Shown piece after piece: positions 12,430-23,591 of a DNA stretch of 64,000 nt; position 1 is the first letter of the stretch; the number at the start of each line of letters is the position of its first letter. The position numbers and the translations under genes were made by a program. This DNA is from Lepidurus packardi (lineage: Eukaryota > Arthropoda > Branchiopoda > Notostraca > Triopsidae), in assembly GCA_023053545.1 (NCBI GenBank), contig JAKZAN010000091.1:1-64000 (forward strand), in the 5' to 3' direction. Below the pieces are notes generated by a model that worked only from the letters and a program-made list of their open reading frames with translations, was not told the origin of the DNA and made no database searches.

Positions 12430-15400
12430 ATGTACAAAAAGAAAAACCAAAATTTCCGCACCAAGCTCTCCTGCACCCTACCCCCTTGCCGTTCCCTACA
12501 TGAGTCCCCATGTCACCCCAAGACCGAGTCCGAAAGACAGGCGCTTCTCGGCAACATCATGAAAAACCTGCGCCCCAACATCATGGATGATCTGGACTCC
12601 GAACAATAGAAGCTCCACGAAAAGGCCCTGATCGATGACCTCGAGACTAGCTTCGAAATCGATTCTTATGACCGGCCTATCCTCCAATAAATAAACAACT
12701 CTTCCACCGCTACAGGCTTCTATAGAAACAGTATTATTCTCCCAAAAAATTCCGATCCTCCCTTGATTTCGAAGGAACTAGCCACAGTCACGAGCACTGT
12801 CTTTGAGCCTCAGTTGCAGACAGTCTAGGTCGGCACCAAGGCTGTTTCCAACTACTTTGAACACTACAAGCAACTCAACCGCATAAAGGACCAGAACTCT
12901 TTCGAAAACCTCAAACCTTCTCTCTATACTAAAATGCTGGCGAAGTGCGAATCTCTCGGAATCATGCCAGCCAAGGTTGGACTCATAAAATATCAAGGCT
13001 CGCCGCAGGAAGTGCGCCTTGACAATGCTCGCTACGGCGACAAGTATATCCAAGCCTTGAGCGAAGGAATCAAGGAGGCCAACATCACTTCCTGCCACTT
13101 CTCCTCGAATCGCATAAGTGATCAGTCGGCATCTGTGCTGTTACCTTCGCTGTCGAAAAACCTGTCGTCGCTGAAGTTGAGCAACAACTAGATCGGTGTG
13201 AAGGGCATTTAATCATTCCACAGTCTTTTTCAAGGTGGCAGCAAGTTGCAAGAACTAGATCTGTCGAACAACAAGCTGAACGACGCGAGCATCGTCAAGC
13301 TTTGTGGTACCTTGCAGAACAACAACGTAATCCGTATCATCAACGTTTCTCGCAACCAAATCACCTGCAAATCGTGTCCTGCACTCGCAACCCTAATCCA
13401 ATCGAACTCTTTTGAGGAGATGTATCTCCAGTGGAACCAGATTCACACCACCGGCGGAAAGACTATCCTAGAAGCCCTCATTACCAATACCACCATAAAG
13501 ATATTTGATCTGAGCTGGAATTTGATCGGGTCCAGTCGAGATCAGCCTGTGGTTGCCCCTCCGAAGGTAGGTCCTAGCAGTCCCACCAATTCTGGCATCA
13601 CGACCACTAGCTTGCTCTGCCGACTTATCAAATAAAACTTGTCTCTGATTCATGTAGATTTTTCCAGCAATAGTTTCGGACGGGAGGACTGCCTCAAAAT
13701 CGCCTAAACCTTATCCTCTCTCGCAGTTTCTCATAACTTCATCGCAGACCGTCTACTTACCCATCAGTCAGACGTTTCTTCCAAACTTCGCTTAAACACT
13801 GATACTTCGTCTGAGAACAGAATGGAGTCTTGCAGTAGTAGTGACTACGAAAAAAAGGATCCAATCTCTGAACTGTCCAGAAACAATCTCATCGGATTTC
13901 ACTTTAAGGGAAACTACGGGTATATTGACAGCGAGGGTTTCCTGGTGCTCACCGAAGACATGAAGGCCCGGGACTTTAGGGAATCTCTTCTGGTTAAGAA
14001 CATTGAAGCTTGTCTACCCCACTTGGCCACTAGATCCAAGCACGCCAACAAAGCCGGCCATAGAAAGTCATCTGGTAGAAATAAAAAGACTCAAAATCCA
14101 AACTCCCTGCATACCTATTTGGCTCGGGATGTTTGTTGGGTCTGTGACGGGTGGATCGAGCACACTTTCACGTTGGATCTCGTGAAGTAAAATAGCGATG
14201 AAGACGATGGAATCTCGAACTCATCTGTGAACAAGAGCAAGGTTGGCTCTTTAGCTCCCAAATACGTTTGGATTCACTTTAGTTTCTAGGAGTTCAGGGG
14301 AAGGTACATAGGCTGTTGTGCTGCAGAAAAGGAGATCAAATACATGTGCATGGTTCCTCCTCGACGATTTGAGTTCTTTTTCACAGTCAACTTTGAGCCA
14401 ACAGTTTCATCATACTACCCGCAGGTCACCTAGTTTGATAAGAACTTTTTCCCTGCCCTCGAAATCGGCAACTAAACCCTGGAGCTTTACGTCGAGGACC
14501 GCAATCTCTGGGGAGTCACAGCGCCCAACATCATCATCGATCAGAACTACAAGTCGAACATCACGTGTAGGCCTCGGACAGTCAGCTAACTTCCGCCTGC
14601 GAATATTAACTCGAAAGCAGTAAACCCTTCTAATTTTGAGGACCTGATTAGTGCTGGGCCTCCGGAAACGCAACTGGATGTGGAGGAAGAGTTCGGCAGG
14701 GACTGGGGTTACCTACAGATAAACAACCTGCTTACGAATGAAGAGATCTGCAATTCGAAATAGAGTTTTTCTGCCTACTATAAATGCATGAAGGAAGTTT
14801 TCCGGTACTATGCATGCTATAACGAGGGCCCCAATGACTTCTTCATGGATTCCACTGCTCTTAATTGTTTCATCAAAGACTTCGAGGCCATACTGCTAAG
14901 CCCATAGCCCGGCAACAGGCTCACAAAGGATCATATACTAGCTGAGGCCAACAATATGAGCAAAGCTTCCAGCCAGGAATGGGAAGGCAATCAACAAGTT
15001 TCCAACTCAGGCCTCGTCCGATTCCGATTCATCGAGCTATTTGTAAGAATCGTGCCACTCCGGTTCGACCCATCTGCCGACCTGTACGCTGGAGGCCTGA
15101 AGAGTCTCCTCGCTAAAATATGCGAATCGAAGAAGTATACAGAGGAAATTGTGATGCTGTCGAAGTGGGTGGAGTGTTTCTACAAGAAACAGTGGGGAGA
15201 CGGGAGCATGCTGGAAAAGCCGGAGTCGTTGCTGCGGCAGTTTAAAAACAGTCTGTAAAGGGTGTTTCTGAGGAACTGTTCTGCCAGATGGAAGGTGGGC
15301 GAGAAAAAGTATCTGCTTTTCGATGACTTCAAGCGCCTCTTGACTGGAAAGGTCAATAGTCCGATCAGCTAGATTGACATGAAGCTAAGCTTTTACTTTT

Positions 15401-15612
15401 CAAAGATAGGGCGGCAAGACTATTATTTCTAGGAGACTTTTAACCGGCTGTACTTCCGAGAGTTCCTGCAGGCACTAGCACGGCACAACTGGCTGGAGCA
15501 TAAGGAGTCGCTGGGCGGCTGGGAGACACAGAGTGCCGACAAGCAGAGCAAGCTGAAGTAGCTTTACATGTCGGAGTTAAGAAATCTGCTGCGGACAATC
15601 GTCGTAGATTGA
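12430..15612 (+). CDS. Large leucine-rich-repeat protein with uncharacterised C-terminal half
   Basis: Single exon, 1060 aa, reading cleanly from ATG 12430 to TGA 15610-15612. Residues 1-160 are charged and low in motifs. From about 195 to 430 there are ribonuclease-inhibitor-type LRRs (LxLSNNxIG, LDLSNNKLN, IINVSRNQI, FDLSWNLIG). The C-terminal 550 residues include a Trp/Cys segment (DVCWVCDGWIEHTF, about 575), a VWIHFSFEEF motif, and helical stretches rich in Phe, Tyr and Trp. I do not recognise that half. The RI-type LRR in ciliates usually serves as a protein-interaction surface. The long conserved-looking C-terminus suggests a specific scaffold function, but none can be named. Confidence 0.8.
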
Positions 15613-15740
15613 CTGCGTGTGGGACAGGGCAACTGAGCCAAGTATTATCATTAAATTATACTGCAGGAGAGGCTAATCTGATCATTTAACTTAGAACTCA
15701 ATAATACTACTCTTTCTCATATATAGATCATTTGCCTTAC

Positions 15741-16658
15741 TCACAACTCCGGTTTCGCAAACAGGTCTTTGTTCAAATCGTTGAAGTACGGGTGGTGTAG
15801 TGCGTCCAGGCACGTGATTCTCTTCGAAGGGTCCAGCTTCAGCATCTTCTCCAGCAGGTCCAACCCTTCAGCACTGATGTTCGTGTTCCCAGTCGTCCAC
15901 TCCTCCTTCCGCCACTTCGGGAAGCTACCTTTGAACTACTTGAGCTTGCTCACACCTGGCCACGTATCCTCCTTAGGGGTGCCGAGCAGTTTGAAGATCT
16001 TGAAAAGTTGGTCAATCTCAGAGTCCCCGCAGAAGAGGATCTTCTTGTGGGCTATCTCGTAGAAGATGCAGCCCAGAGACCAAACATCTACAGATGTCGT
16101 ATACTTTTCCTTTCCGAGCAGGATTTCTGGGGATCGGTACCACAGTGTGATGACTTCGTGAGTGTACTCGCGGATGGGGATATAGAAAGTTCTTGCTAGG
16201 CCAAAATCAGCAAGCTTAACAGTTTCCTTTTCTTTGTCGATCAGGATGTTCTGAGGCTTCAGGTCTCGGTGGATGATTCGGTTGCTGTGGCAGAAGTCCA
16301 CACCCAGCAACAGCTGATACAAGATGGACTTGACACTTGGCTCGGGAAGGGGGCCATTCTCGAGATGCTTCTTCAGGTCATAGTCGACGAACTCAAAAAT
16401 GAGATTTAGCTTGTTTTCAGAGCAGATGACGTCTTTGAGGCTGATGATGTTGGGGTGTTGGAGTTCTTTGAGGAGAGAGATTTCGCGGACAGCGGTGGAA
16501 GGGATGCCTTCGTCCTCGTGCTCGAGTCGAATTTTTTTGAGTGCGACAGTTTCGTTGGTGAGTTTGTCCTTGGCCTTGTAGACGACGCCGTAGGTGCCTT
16601 CGCCGACTTTGCTGATGCGCTGGTACCTGTCGATTTCTTGGTTGGTTTAGTAGAGCAT
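15741..16658 (-). CDS. Cyclin-dependent kinase (CDK1/2-like)
   Basis: Single exon, 305 aa, the normal length for a minimal CDK. The glycine loop [11 protein letters not shown] has the regulatory Thr-Tyr pair. The cyclin-binding helix reads [13 protein letters not shown], a variant of [21 protein letters not shown] and [10 protein letters not shown] (with the T-loop Thr at THEVIT) are intact. The CDK-specific WSLGCIF and GTP motifs follow. The codon before FKGSFPKW is TAG, where relatives have Asp or Glu. The protein should bind a cyclin and drive cell-cycle transitions. Its substrate set is unknown. It converges with the LRR gene, the two stops being about 130 bp apart. Confidence 0.95.
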
Positions 16659-17046
16659 GTTTGTTTGTGTTATGTTTAAGTTTGTGAGTTAATTTTAGCG
16701 GAGAGGGAAGCTTTTAAGCTATGACTAGTTAACGATATATTTGGCACTGCCTTTATTTTAATATTAAAAAATATTCGATGTCCCAGCAACCCTCACTCCC
16801 TCCATCCTCCCACACGAACCGACACCGGCGTTTTAAATCTCAGACTCTGCTCTCCGATTCTCGATTTAACAGGAGGCAGAAGACAATATAAGTCGGCAGC
16901 CGGTTCTGACCTAAAAGTAGTGAGATGTTGTGGCTAGCTTTTACGCCTGCTCGCGATTAGTTAAGCCTCTATTAAATATGGGTGGCTCAACAATTGTACT
17001 CACTTTAAAATCTCAAATATCAGCCATTTCATCAAACCCTGCACCC
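16659..17046. promoter_or_regulatory. Divergent promoter region, CDK / importin alpha
   Basis: These 388 bp separate two divergent starts. The region is A/T-rich, with runs such as ATTTTAATATTAAAAAATA near 16753-16771. No ORF or RNA gene was seen. Confidence 0.45.
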
Positions 17047-18634
17047 ATGTTCGCCAACCAATAATAGAAGCCCAAGGAGGTCGACGCCATCAAATAGAAG
17101 CGAGAAGAGTTCGCCTCACAGATTCGAAGAGCCACTCGTGATTAAATCATCTCCAAAAAACGCTATGGAGGCAATTCTGCCCTTCAACCTGCATAACATG
17201 TCCCCACCACCAGCACCTCTTCGACTGAAGAGTCACGCTTCATTGAACTCCGCAACGTTGAGTTCTTTGCAGAACATGAACAATTTGTGGCCCGGGAATT
17301 CGACATATCAGAGTTTACGCACCTCATCGCCTGTGTCCGGGACAAGGAGCCTGTGAAGATGCTTTATGGAGTCGTAGGTTTTCGCAAGCTTCTCAGCAAA
17401 GATGGGGGTTCTCCCGTGCAGATGATCGTCGATGCTAACTTAGTCGCCAAATTCCTGGAGTTCGTCAAACAGTCACAGTACCCCTTTCTTCAGCTGGAGG
17501 CATGTTGGTGTCTGACTAATATCGCCTCGGGGACCACGCACCAATGCCAGTCTATCATTGACAAAGGCGGTATCCCCATCATCGTATAGCTTCTAAGCAG
17601 CCCCTACCAAGTCATCAAAGAGCAGGCGGTATGGGCGGTCGGGAACATAGGCGGCGATAATGCCCACAACAGAGATTTAGTGATTAAATCCGGAGGCATC
17701 TCAAAACTATGTAAAGCCATCACCGAGGCAACCAATGCAGAGCTTATGAAAACAGCCGTCTGGGCTTTGTCCAATCTATGCAGAAGTAAATCAACCCATC
17801 TTATCCTTCCTTAATACAGATGAGCCTGTTCCTCGTTTTGAAGCCGTGAAGGAAGCACTTCCTATCCTTGCCAAGGCGGTAAACAGCCCTGAACTCAACG
17901 ACGAAAGCATTATGGGAGACTGCTGCTGGGCTTTATCATACTATCTAGTAAAGCGATCTCGAATCCCGCTGCTTCTAAGTTTTGGAATACTAGATACCTT
18001 GATTAGGAACCTGGGATCAAGCAGCTACCAGTTAGTTATGCCATGCTTTAGGTTGGTTGGCGCCGTGACAACAGGTAATGAGAAGGAAACGCAGCAAGTG
18101 ATCGATAAAGGGTTCATGCCGTATGCGGAGCTCCTGTTAGACCACCAGAAAAAAATTGTGAGAAAAGAGGCGTGCTGGATTTTGTCGAATATCGCTGCTG
18201 GAAACACCAGACAAGTCAACTAGATCTTGTCCAACACCCGGTTGCTGTTTAACCTCAAGGTCAAGTTTTAGAACGACATCAATGAAGTCAAGAAGGAAAT
18301 CGCCTGGATCTTCGCTAATGTTGCTCAACATGGCAACCCCACAGAAGTGCTGAGTGTCATCCAAAATCTTCAAATCATGAAGTGCTACGTGGCTATGTTG
18401 CAGAGCGACGACACCAAGAATGTGGAGTACGGGCTGTAGACCCTGAATAATCTGATGAGTTTTGGGAATCTGATTAGAACAGAAAATAGGATCAACCCCA
18501 TCATCGAACAACTAAGTTTCTATCGAGGGGTTGAGGTCTTGGAAGGACTCCAGCACCACAAGTCCAATAAGATCTACGAAGCTGTTGTGAGGATACTCGA
18601 GACCTTCTTTGTTATCCAAGACCCTCTTGCATGA
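17047..18634 (+). CDS. Importin alpha (karyopherin alpha)
   Basis: Nuclear import adaptor that binds nuclear localisation signals and importin beta. The N-terminal IBB domain is visible (KREEFASQIRRATRD, then a TAA Glu, then IISKKR), followed by armadillo repeats with the NLS-binding Trp/Asn pairs: ACWCLTNIASG, EQAVWAVGNIGGDN, AVWALSNLC, CCWALSYY, ACWILSNIAAGN, EIAWIFANVA. One 34-nt intron (17786-17819) splits AVWALSNLCR from NEPVPRFE; the exons sum to 517 aa. The WAxxN pairs are kept in most repeats and slightly degenerate in repeat 5, as is usual in the family. Stop is TGA 18632-18634. It should act in the cytoplasm and nucleus with the Ran cycle. Confidence 0.96.
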
Positions 18635-18826
18635 TTTTATCAGACTGTCACTCTCAATAATGTTTAACACATTCTAAAGGCGTGGGTTATTCTCTCTTAG
18701 ACTATAGTTATTCATCGTATACTAGGTTCGTGAATGATATGTTGACTTCAATGGTCAGGCATAGGGTCAGCATCGATAGAAAACCATGCACATCAAATCC
18801 AAAATAATGTTGGAGTCATAGACAAG

Positions 18827-19294
18827 TCAGATCAGAGTTGCAAACACCGTCATTACGATTATATTGTCGCCCACTTCTCGCTGCACCGTGACCACACCGT
18901 CTGTGTTCGGCTCGTTGTATGCCAGCACTAAACGTCAAAAGACAGGATTAAACTAGATCTTACCGCACGTATTCATGCCTGCCCCGTTGTTCTGCATCAG
19001 AATAGCAGTGACGCTATACTTGAAGGGCTTGTTGAGCTTACAGAGGCCTCTTATGGCAACGTCGATGAGCTGGTTAACCATGGGGGTGGCCTTTTATTTG
19101 TTATAGATGGCGTTGATTTCCTTGTCAATGTTCTATTCCTTGATGCCGAAGAGGTTGTTGACGGAATCCTCGAGGATCTTGACGACTTCTTCCGAGATGA
19201 ATTCTTTCTGAGGGTAGGTTAGGGAATGGTGAAGGAAGGGGTGGTACGTCTCCGCCTTGATCGTCCATGAGGTGTTGGGATGTATTGTCGATTT
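18827..19294 (-). CDS. Tctex-type dynein light chain (DYNLT), 5' end uncertain
   Basis: Light chain of cytoplasmic or axonemal dynein. The C-terminal half matches Tctex1: KPFKYSVTAILMQNNGAGMNT, then after a 36-nt intron (18928-18963) a strand ending DNIIVIVTVFATLI and TGA. The N-terminal helix (EEVVKILEDSVNNLFG) precedes it. No in-frame ATG is visible in the first exon. The frame stays open upstream of 19294, so either a small 5' exon was missed or the start lies further upstream. The given 5' limit is only where the domain-like sequence begins. The tissue-type assignment (DYNLT1 versus TCTEX1D) is open. Confidence 0.8.
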
Positions 19295-19466
19295 TTAAAA
19301 ATAGACTATGCTCTGAAGTTATATAAATTTGCAGGACCTGGTTTTTTAAATGTGTACTTGAGCCAAATGCACCCTCTTACCATTGAACTAAGCCCGGCTT
19401 CTATTTGAATTCTAAACCGCCCCGCAGCTCTGCCCAATAATTATCACTCGAAACATTCTAACTACA

Positions 19467-19823
19467 ATGCAGTGCCTCCACAACCTCAAATTATCATCAG
19501 CCAGAGCCCCCCAACGACCACCCAAACTCACAACCCAGACCTTAACCCAGCAGAATCTGTCCACCAATATCAATTCCCCCTCTTCTTAATCCGATATGCT
19601 CAGGAACTCCTAAGAAGCTAATTCATAACTACAGCGACGGATACGATAAGTTAGAGGTCAGCAGGAGCTCGAACCCAAATCTTAGATAAAAATGTTGGGG
19701 GCACAAGGAGGAGAGAGTAGTTTTATAGTTGACTAGATAAATAGACTCAATGAGCAACTTGAGATGAGGAGATTTTCTGAAGGATACGAGGCAGATAGTT
19801 AGAGTGAGGAAGAAGCCGAGTGA
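19467..19823 (+). CDS. Small hypothetical protein
   Basis: Open frame of 118 aa from ATG 19467 to TGA 19821-19823. The first half is Ser/Pro/Gln-rich, the second half Glu-rich and helical, with seven or so glutamates written TAA or TAG. It has no recognised domain. Use of TAG/TAA inside a charged helix argues for a real gene over chance. It lies between the dynein light chain and the tRNA gene. Confidence 0.5.
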
Positions 19824-19895
19824 TCAGTATAATTGCGAGACAGGGTTACTAATATATAGAGATTCGTGAGCATAGTATTGTAATGGATAAAAATT

Positions 19896-19968
19896 CATCC
19901 GAAGTGGGACTCGAACCCACAACCCTCAGATTAGAAGTCTGATGCTCTACCAATTGAGCCATCCGGAC
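19896..19968 (-). tRNA. tRNA-Arg (anticodon TCT)
   Basis: A 73-nt cloverleaf on the minus strand starting GTCCGGA. The acceptor stem pairs with TTCGGAT, with two G-U pairs. The D stem GCTC/GAGC, anticodon stem TCAGA/TCTGA with loop CTTCTAA, and T arm GTGGG-TTCGAGT-CCCAC are all intact. Positions 34-36 are TCT, which reads AGA. No intron. The internal A and B boxes (GGCTCAATTGG and GGTTCGAGTCC) provide the RNA polymerase III promoter. Confidence 0.97.
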
Positions 19969-20129
19969 ATGTTAATGTTGAGCCTCCATTGGCCGTATTG
20001 AGTTTTCACTCGGCATCCATACCTTAATTCTAGGATTGCCACTCCGTTCTATAATTCTTTCAATCTACCAGTTTTCCTTTGAGCATTTCATTACTCGTCA
20101 AATACAAAATTCCTTCAAGGCTCAGGCGT

Positions 20130-21599
20130 ATGCACAGAAGTAGTTCGTTCCAATCCGAAATCGTCAACGAAACCATAGAGATCAACAATAAGAATTACTA
20201 CCTAGAGTATTGTGTTGGCAGAGGCTCAGGCGGAGAAGTATTTTACGCCCATCGAGTGTCCGACAACCAGGTGTGCGCTATAAAGAAGCTTCCCAAGTCT
20301 ACCAAGTCTATCAACGCCTACATCGCCTCGGAAATCGACTTGATGCGAATGTTCGACCACAAAAACATCATAAAGTATATGGATCACGACTGGCAGGCCA
20401 AGTTTGTCTACATCGTTATGGAAATCGCAGAAATGAACCTCAAGCAGTACATCGAAGTGTATGGCGAAGACAACTCCCTCGATTAGAGAGCCACCATCAA
20501 TATCGGACTTGAGATACTGACCGGGCTGTCGCAGGTGCACTCCAGGAACATCATCCACAGGGATCTGAAACTAGAAAATATCATGTATGTCGGCGGAGTC
20601 TTCAAGCTCAGCGACTTTGGCATATCGGCAAAGGCCGAAATCAGCAACACCTTTGTGGGTACTCCTAACTATCTGGCTCCCGAAATCCTACGTCAAGAAA
20701 ACTATGGCTACAAAGTGGACATTTGGTGTTTTGGCATCATTCTTTTCGAGACGTATTTCGGCTAGGTGCCTTTCATGAAACGCCAGGTGCTAAGCCCCCT
20801 GGAGTTCATCAAAGTGATCAATGAGATATGTGTGCCTTCGTTTTCGTTTGATCGTCTAATTGAGAATTACCAACGGGAGGGACTGTCCGAATCGAAAATC
20901 AACCACATCATCACGAAGCAGTCACTGGCTTCCGATGAGTTTAAGAGGCTTTTCGACAACATTTTTGTGGTGGACCCGCAGTAGAGAATAGGATTTTCGG
21001 ACCTGTTCCTACACCCTATCGTCAAGAAATATTGCACTGGGACACATTAAAAACTTCTCAAGGATATAGAATTTTATAGGATCATCGAAAGGCTGCGTCA
21101 GAAGGATATCTTCGTCAACGAACATCTCCTTATGCTCGACACCACAGCCAACGAAATATCAAGTCTGAACGTTCCTCAACAACTCAAAGAGCCCGCTCTC
21201 AACAGCCTAGGCCTTGCGAAGACTTACTACAACAATACCCGCTACCAAACCCAACTCGTAGAGTTCAATGAAGCATATGATGAAATCGCTCAACTACCCT
21301 GGGAACAGCTTAAACCTCTAATCAAAGAGCCTTTGATCAACTTATACTCACATATTAAGAGCCAAGCAGGAATCAGATAGAAGAAGCTGCAGCTCAGATT
21401 GCTGATTTGTATGCAATCCCATGCTATTTTCGATACTTCCAACTCTTTTTCGCGTATTTTCCAACCAGTGCTGACGTCTGCAAGTCCTCTGCTGGAGCTG
21501 TAGCAGCTGCTGGAGAGCGAGTGTCGGGAGCTGAGTGAAGTGAAGAAGCTGGCGGAGTGTATCAATCTGATTCTGACGGTATATTATAAGAAGAATTGA
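20130..21599 (+). CDS. Serine/threonine protein kinase with helical C-terminus
   Basis: Single exon, 489 aa. The kinase domain covers about 28-310: GRGSGGEVFYA, CAIKKL lysine, ASEIDLM helix C, HRDLKLEN, DFGIS and GTPNYLAPEIL. The loop between the large-lobe helices is expanded (LIENYQREGL). The Glu after ETYFG and the one in DPQxRIGF are TAG codons at positions where relatives often carry Glu. The C-terminal 170 residues are helical with no named domain. The subfamily is not clear; it has features of NEK/ULK-like ciliate kinases. Start ATG 20130 is preceded by further in-frame sequence without ATG. Confidence 0.88.
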
Positions 21600-21692
21600 A
21601 GAAATCGGGTATGATTGAAATGCGTTATCAATTTGGGCGCTAACAGCAGTCGGATCACTTAATTTATTGTAAAAACCCATCGTGAAAATAGC

Positions 21693-23071
21693 ATGAGAAA
21701 ACTCGATGTGCTGCTGTACCAAATCGTCGACGAGAGTTCTTATGACAGGTCCATCAGAAACATCCGCGAGAAGAACAATTCCTACTGGGAGCCTCCCTGT
21801 GCCCTCGATGAAGTCTCCATCGTAGTGACCTTCTCACCGCTAAGGGTTGGCAAATACGAAATCAGTAACCACAGCACACTCACCTGCTACCTCTTTCCAA
21901 CTCCAGAATAGAGATATGCACAGGATGTCATCATCGAGTTCTTTCTGTAGTAAAAGCTTGTTGAAAAACGTAATCATTTTGATTCTAAATGGGAAGAAGA
22001 CCCACCCGAGCACGGAAGAGCCTTTCTCAACTCATACAAACAGGTAACCCACATTAGACACAGCCCTCGCTTTCCACAGCCAATCTTATGCAATAGGATG
22101 GTTCTAACTCTCAAAAGGCCTCAAATAGACAAACGCTTGAGCGTCACTTACTTTCTCATCTATGAAGACAAAGAAGATAGTGCTGACCTTAGCAGCATCA
22201 AAAAGGTCGACAACCTCACAGAGGCCCACCTGATGAAGAGTGGTAACGATAAGGAAAAAATTAATCACCAGTTAATCATAAACAAAATCAAAGATCGACC
22301 AAAATCTAAGTAAGAATCTTTTAAAGATGGTTGGCGTGTGGCAGTAGACTAGAGGATCCCGATTTCAAGGTAGAAGAGACAAGCACAAAACACCGGGTCA
22401 GCGAGCACACCTTCAAGGATTCCACATACGAAAAGAAAAGGCTAAGAGACAAGAAGGAAGAAGAAGAACTCCAGAAGGTACTCGAGCTGAGTCGCCAGGA
22501 GCAGGAGAAGAAGGAAAGGAGCATGAAGGTGGAACAACTGGAGTTTATGGAGACTTAAGTTTACAAAGAGTAGTTCATAGAAAATCTCTCGAGCCGCACA
22601 TAACCTTTGAGCGACAGGGAGTAGAACTCTCTCCCTAAGCTCTAGTTCCAAGAAGAAAGGAAAAGAATAGGAATACCAGACAACAAGAAGATCGAAATCA
22701 TTGCCCAACTCTCACCAGACTACCGCAGAGCCCAGGAGAACGAGGAAACTGACAGAGCTATCAAAAACGAGTACCGAATGTCAAGGTACTTGCCCTAAAG
22801 AGTATTCCCTGCAGGAACTACTTTCACATTAGGCAACTTCAAGCATGATTAAAAACTTAATCTGATGGAAGTAGGGCTGAAACTAGGGATGCGGTATATA
22901 ATGGATATAGACAGCGAGTGCATTGCGGTGGTCGCAACCACGGGAGAAGCAAAGGCAAGGGCGGGAAAGTTGTTGGGGAATCGTAGGATTGTGAGGAAGG
23001 AGTATTTGCTGGAATGCTACGCAGTAAAGGCTGTGCTCAGCGAAATGGACTACCTCATTTCTGGCAGTTGA
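21693..23071 (+). CDS. Protein with UIM-like helix and BRCT-like C-terminus
   Basis: Two exons (intron 22310-22344, 35 nt), 447 aa. The first 200 residues form a beta-rich segment (EVSIVVTFSPLRVGKYE). An acidic helix around residue 250 (EEEELQKVLELSRQEQ) matches the ubiquitin-interacting-motif pattern. The last 75 residues look like a BRCT fold (GLKLGMRYI, then IAVVATTG, GNRRIVRKEYLLECY). Both calls are by eye. UIM plus BRCT would fit a DNA-damage or ubiquitin-signalling protein, but I do not recognise an orthologue. Stop TGA 23069-23071, 74 bp from the convergent DPY30 gene. Confidence 0.7.
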
Positions 23072-23145
23072 TGTGGCAACACAAACCATGAAGAAAATCA
23101 GAGTTAGGTTACGATAAGGGTTTCCCTGGTGATATAGATGTGTCT

Positions 23146-23363
23146 TCAGGAAGATTATTATTTGTTCTGGTCGGGGTTGTTCTTTAGCAGGTAGTTGGCC
23201 ACGAACTCGATCGGCTTGGCGGGTCTGCGAAGGTCAAGACGCAAAAGTACCTTTCCTTGGAGAGTTCGGTGAGGGCTTGGAGGATGAGGGGCACCACGGT
23301 GTGGTCGAGGTATTGGCGGACAGGCATGTTCTTGAGCTCTTCTTCGTTGTTGGACTTCTTCAT
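23146..23363 (-). CDS. DPY30: DPY-30 homologue
   Basis: A 63-aa protein made of one Dpy-30 motif: MPVRQYLDHTVVPLILQAL, then KERPAKPIEFVANYLLKNN. This is the dimeric docking helix pair that joins SET1/MLL histone methyltransferases to their targets and also occurs in ciliary radial-spoke proteins. A 26-nt intron (23225-23250) interrupts the codon for the Arg of KERP; without its removal the frame is lost. The protein is close to the minimal domain, shorter than human DPY30 (99 aa). Nuclear or axonemal use cannot be told from sequence. Confidence 0.92.
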
Positions 23364-23591
23364 GGGTTAGCGAGTGGCAATTATAAACATTATAGAGATA
23401 GGGGCTGACTGGTGGAAATTGAAAGTGAAACGCACCCTATTAAAGGCTCTTGAGGAATTTAAATCGATGGGAAACCCTGGCATCACCCACGCGAACAAAG
23501 GATTTTTGAATCTGCAGCTTCTTCCACCCCATCCATTATTATAGTAATTTTAAAAACACCTCACCCACAACTTCCAGCCCCCGCAACCACC

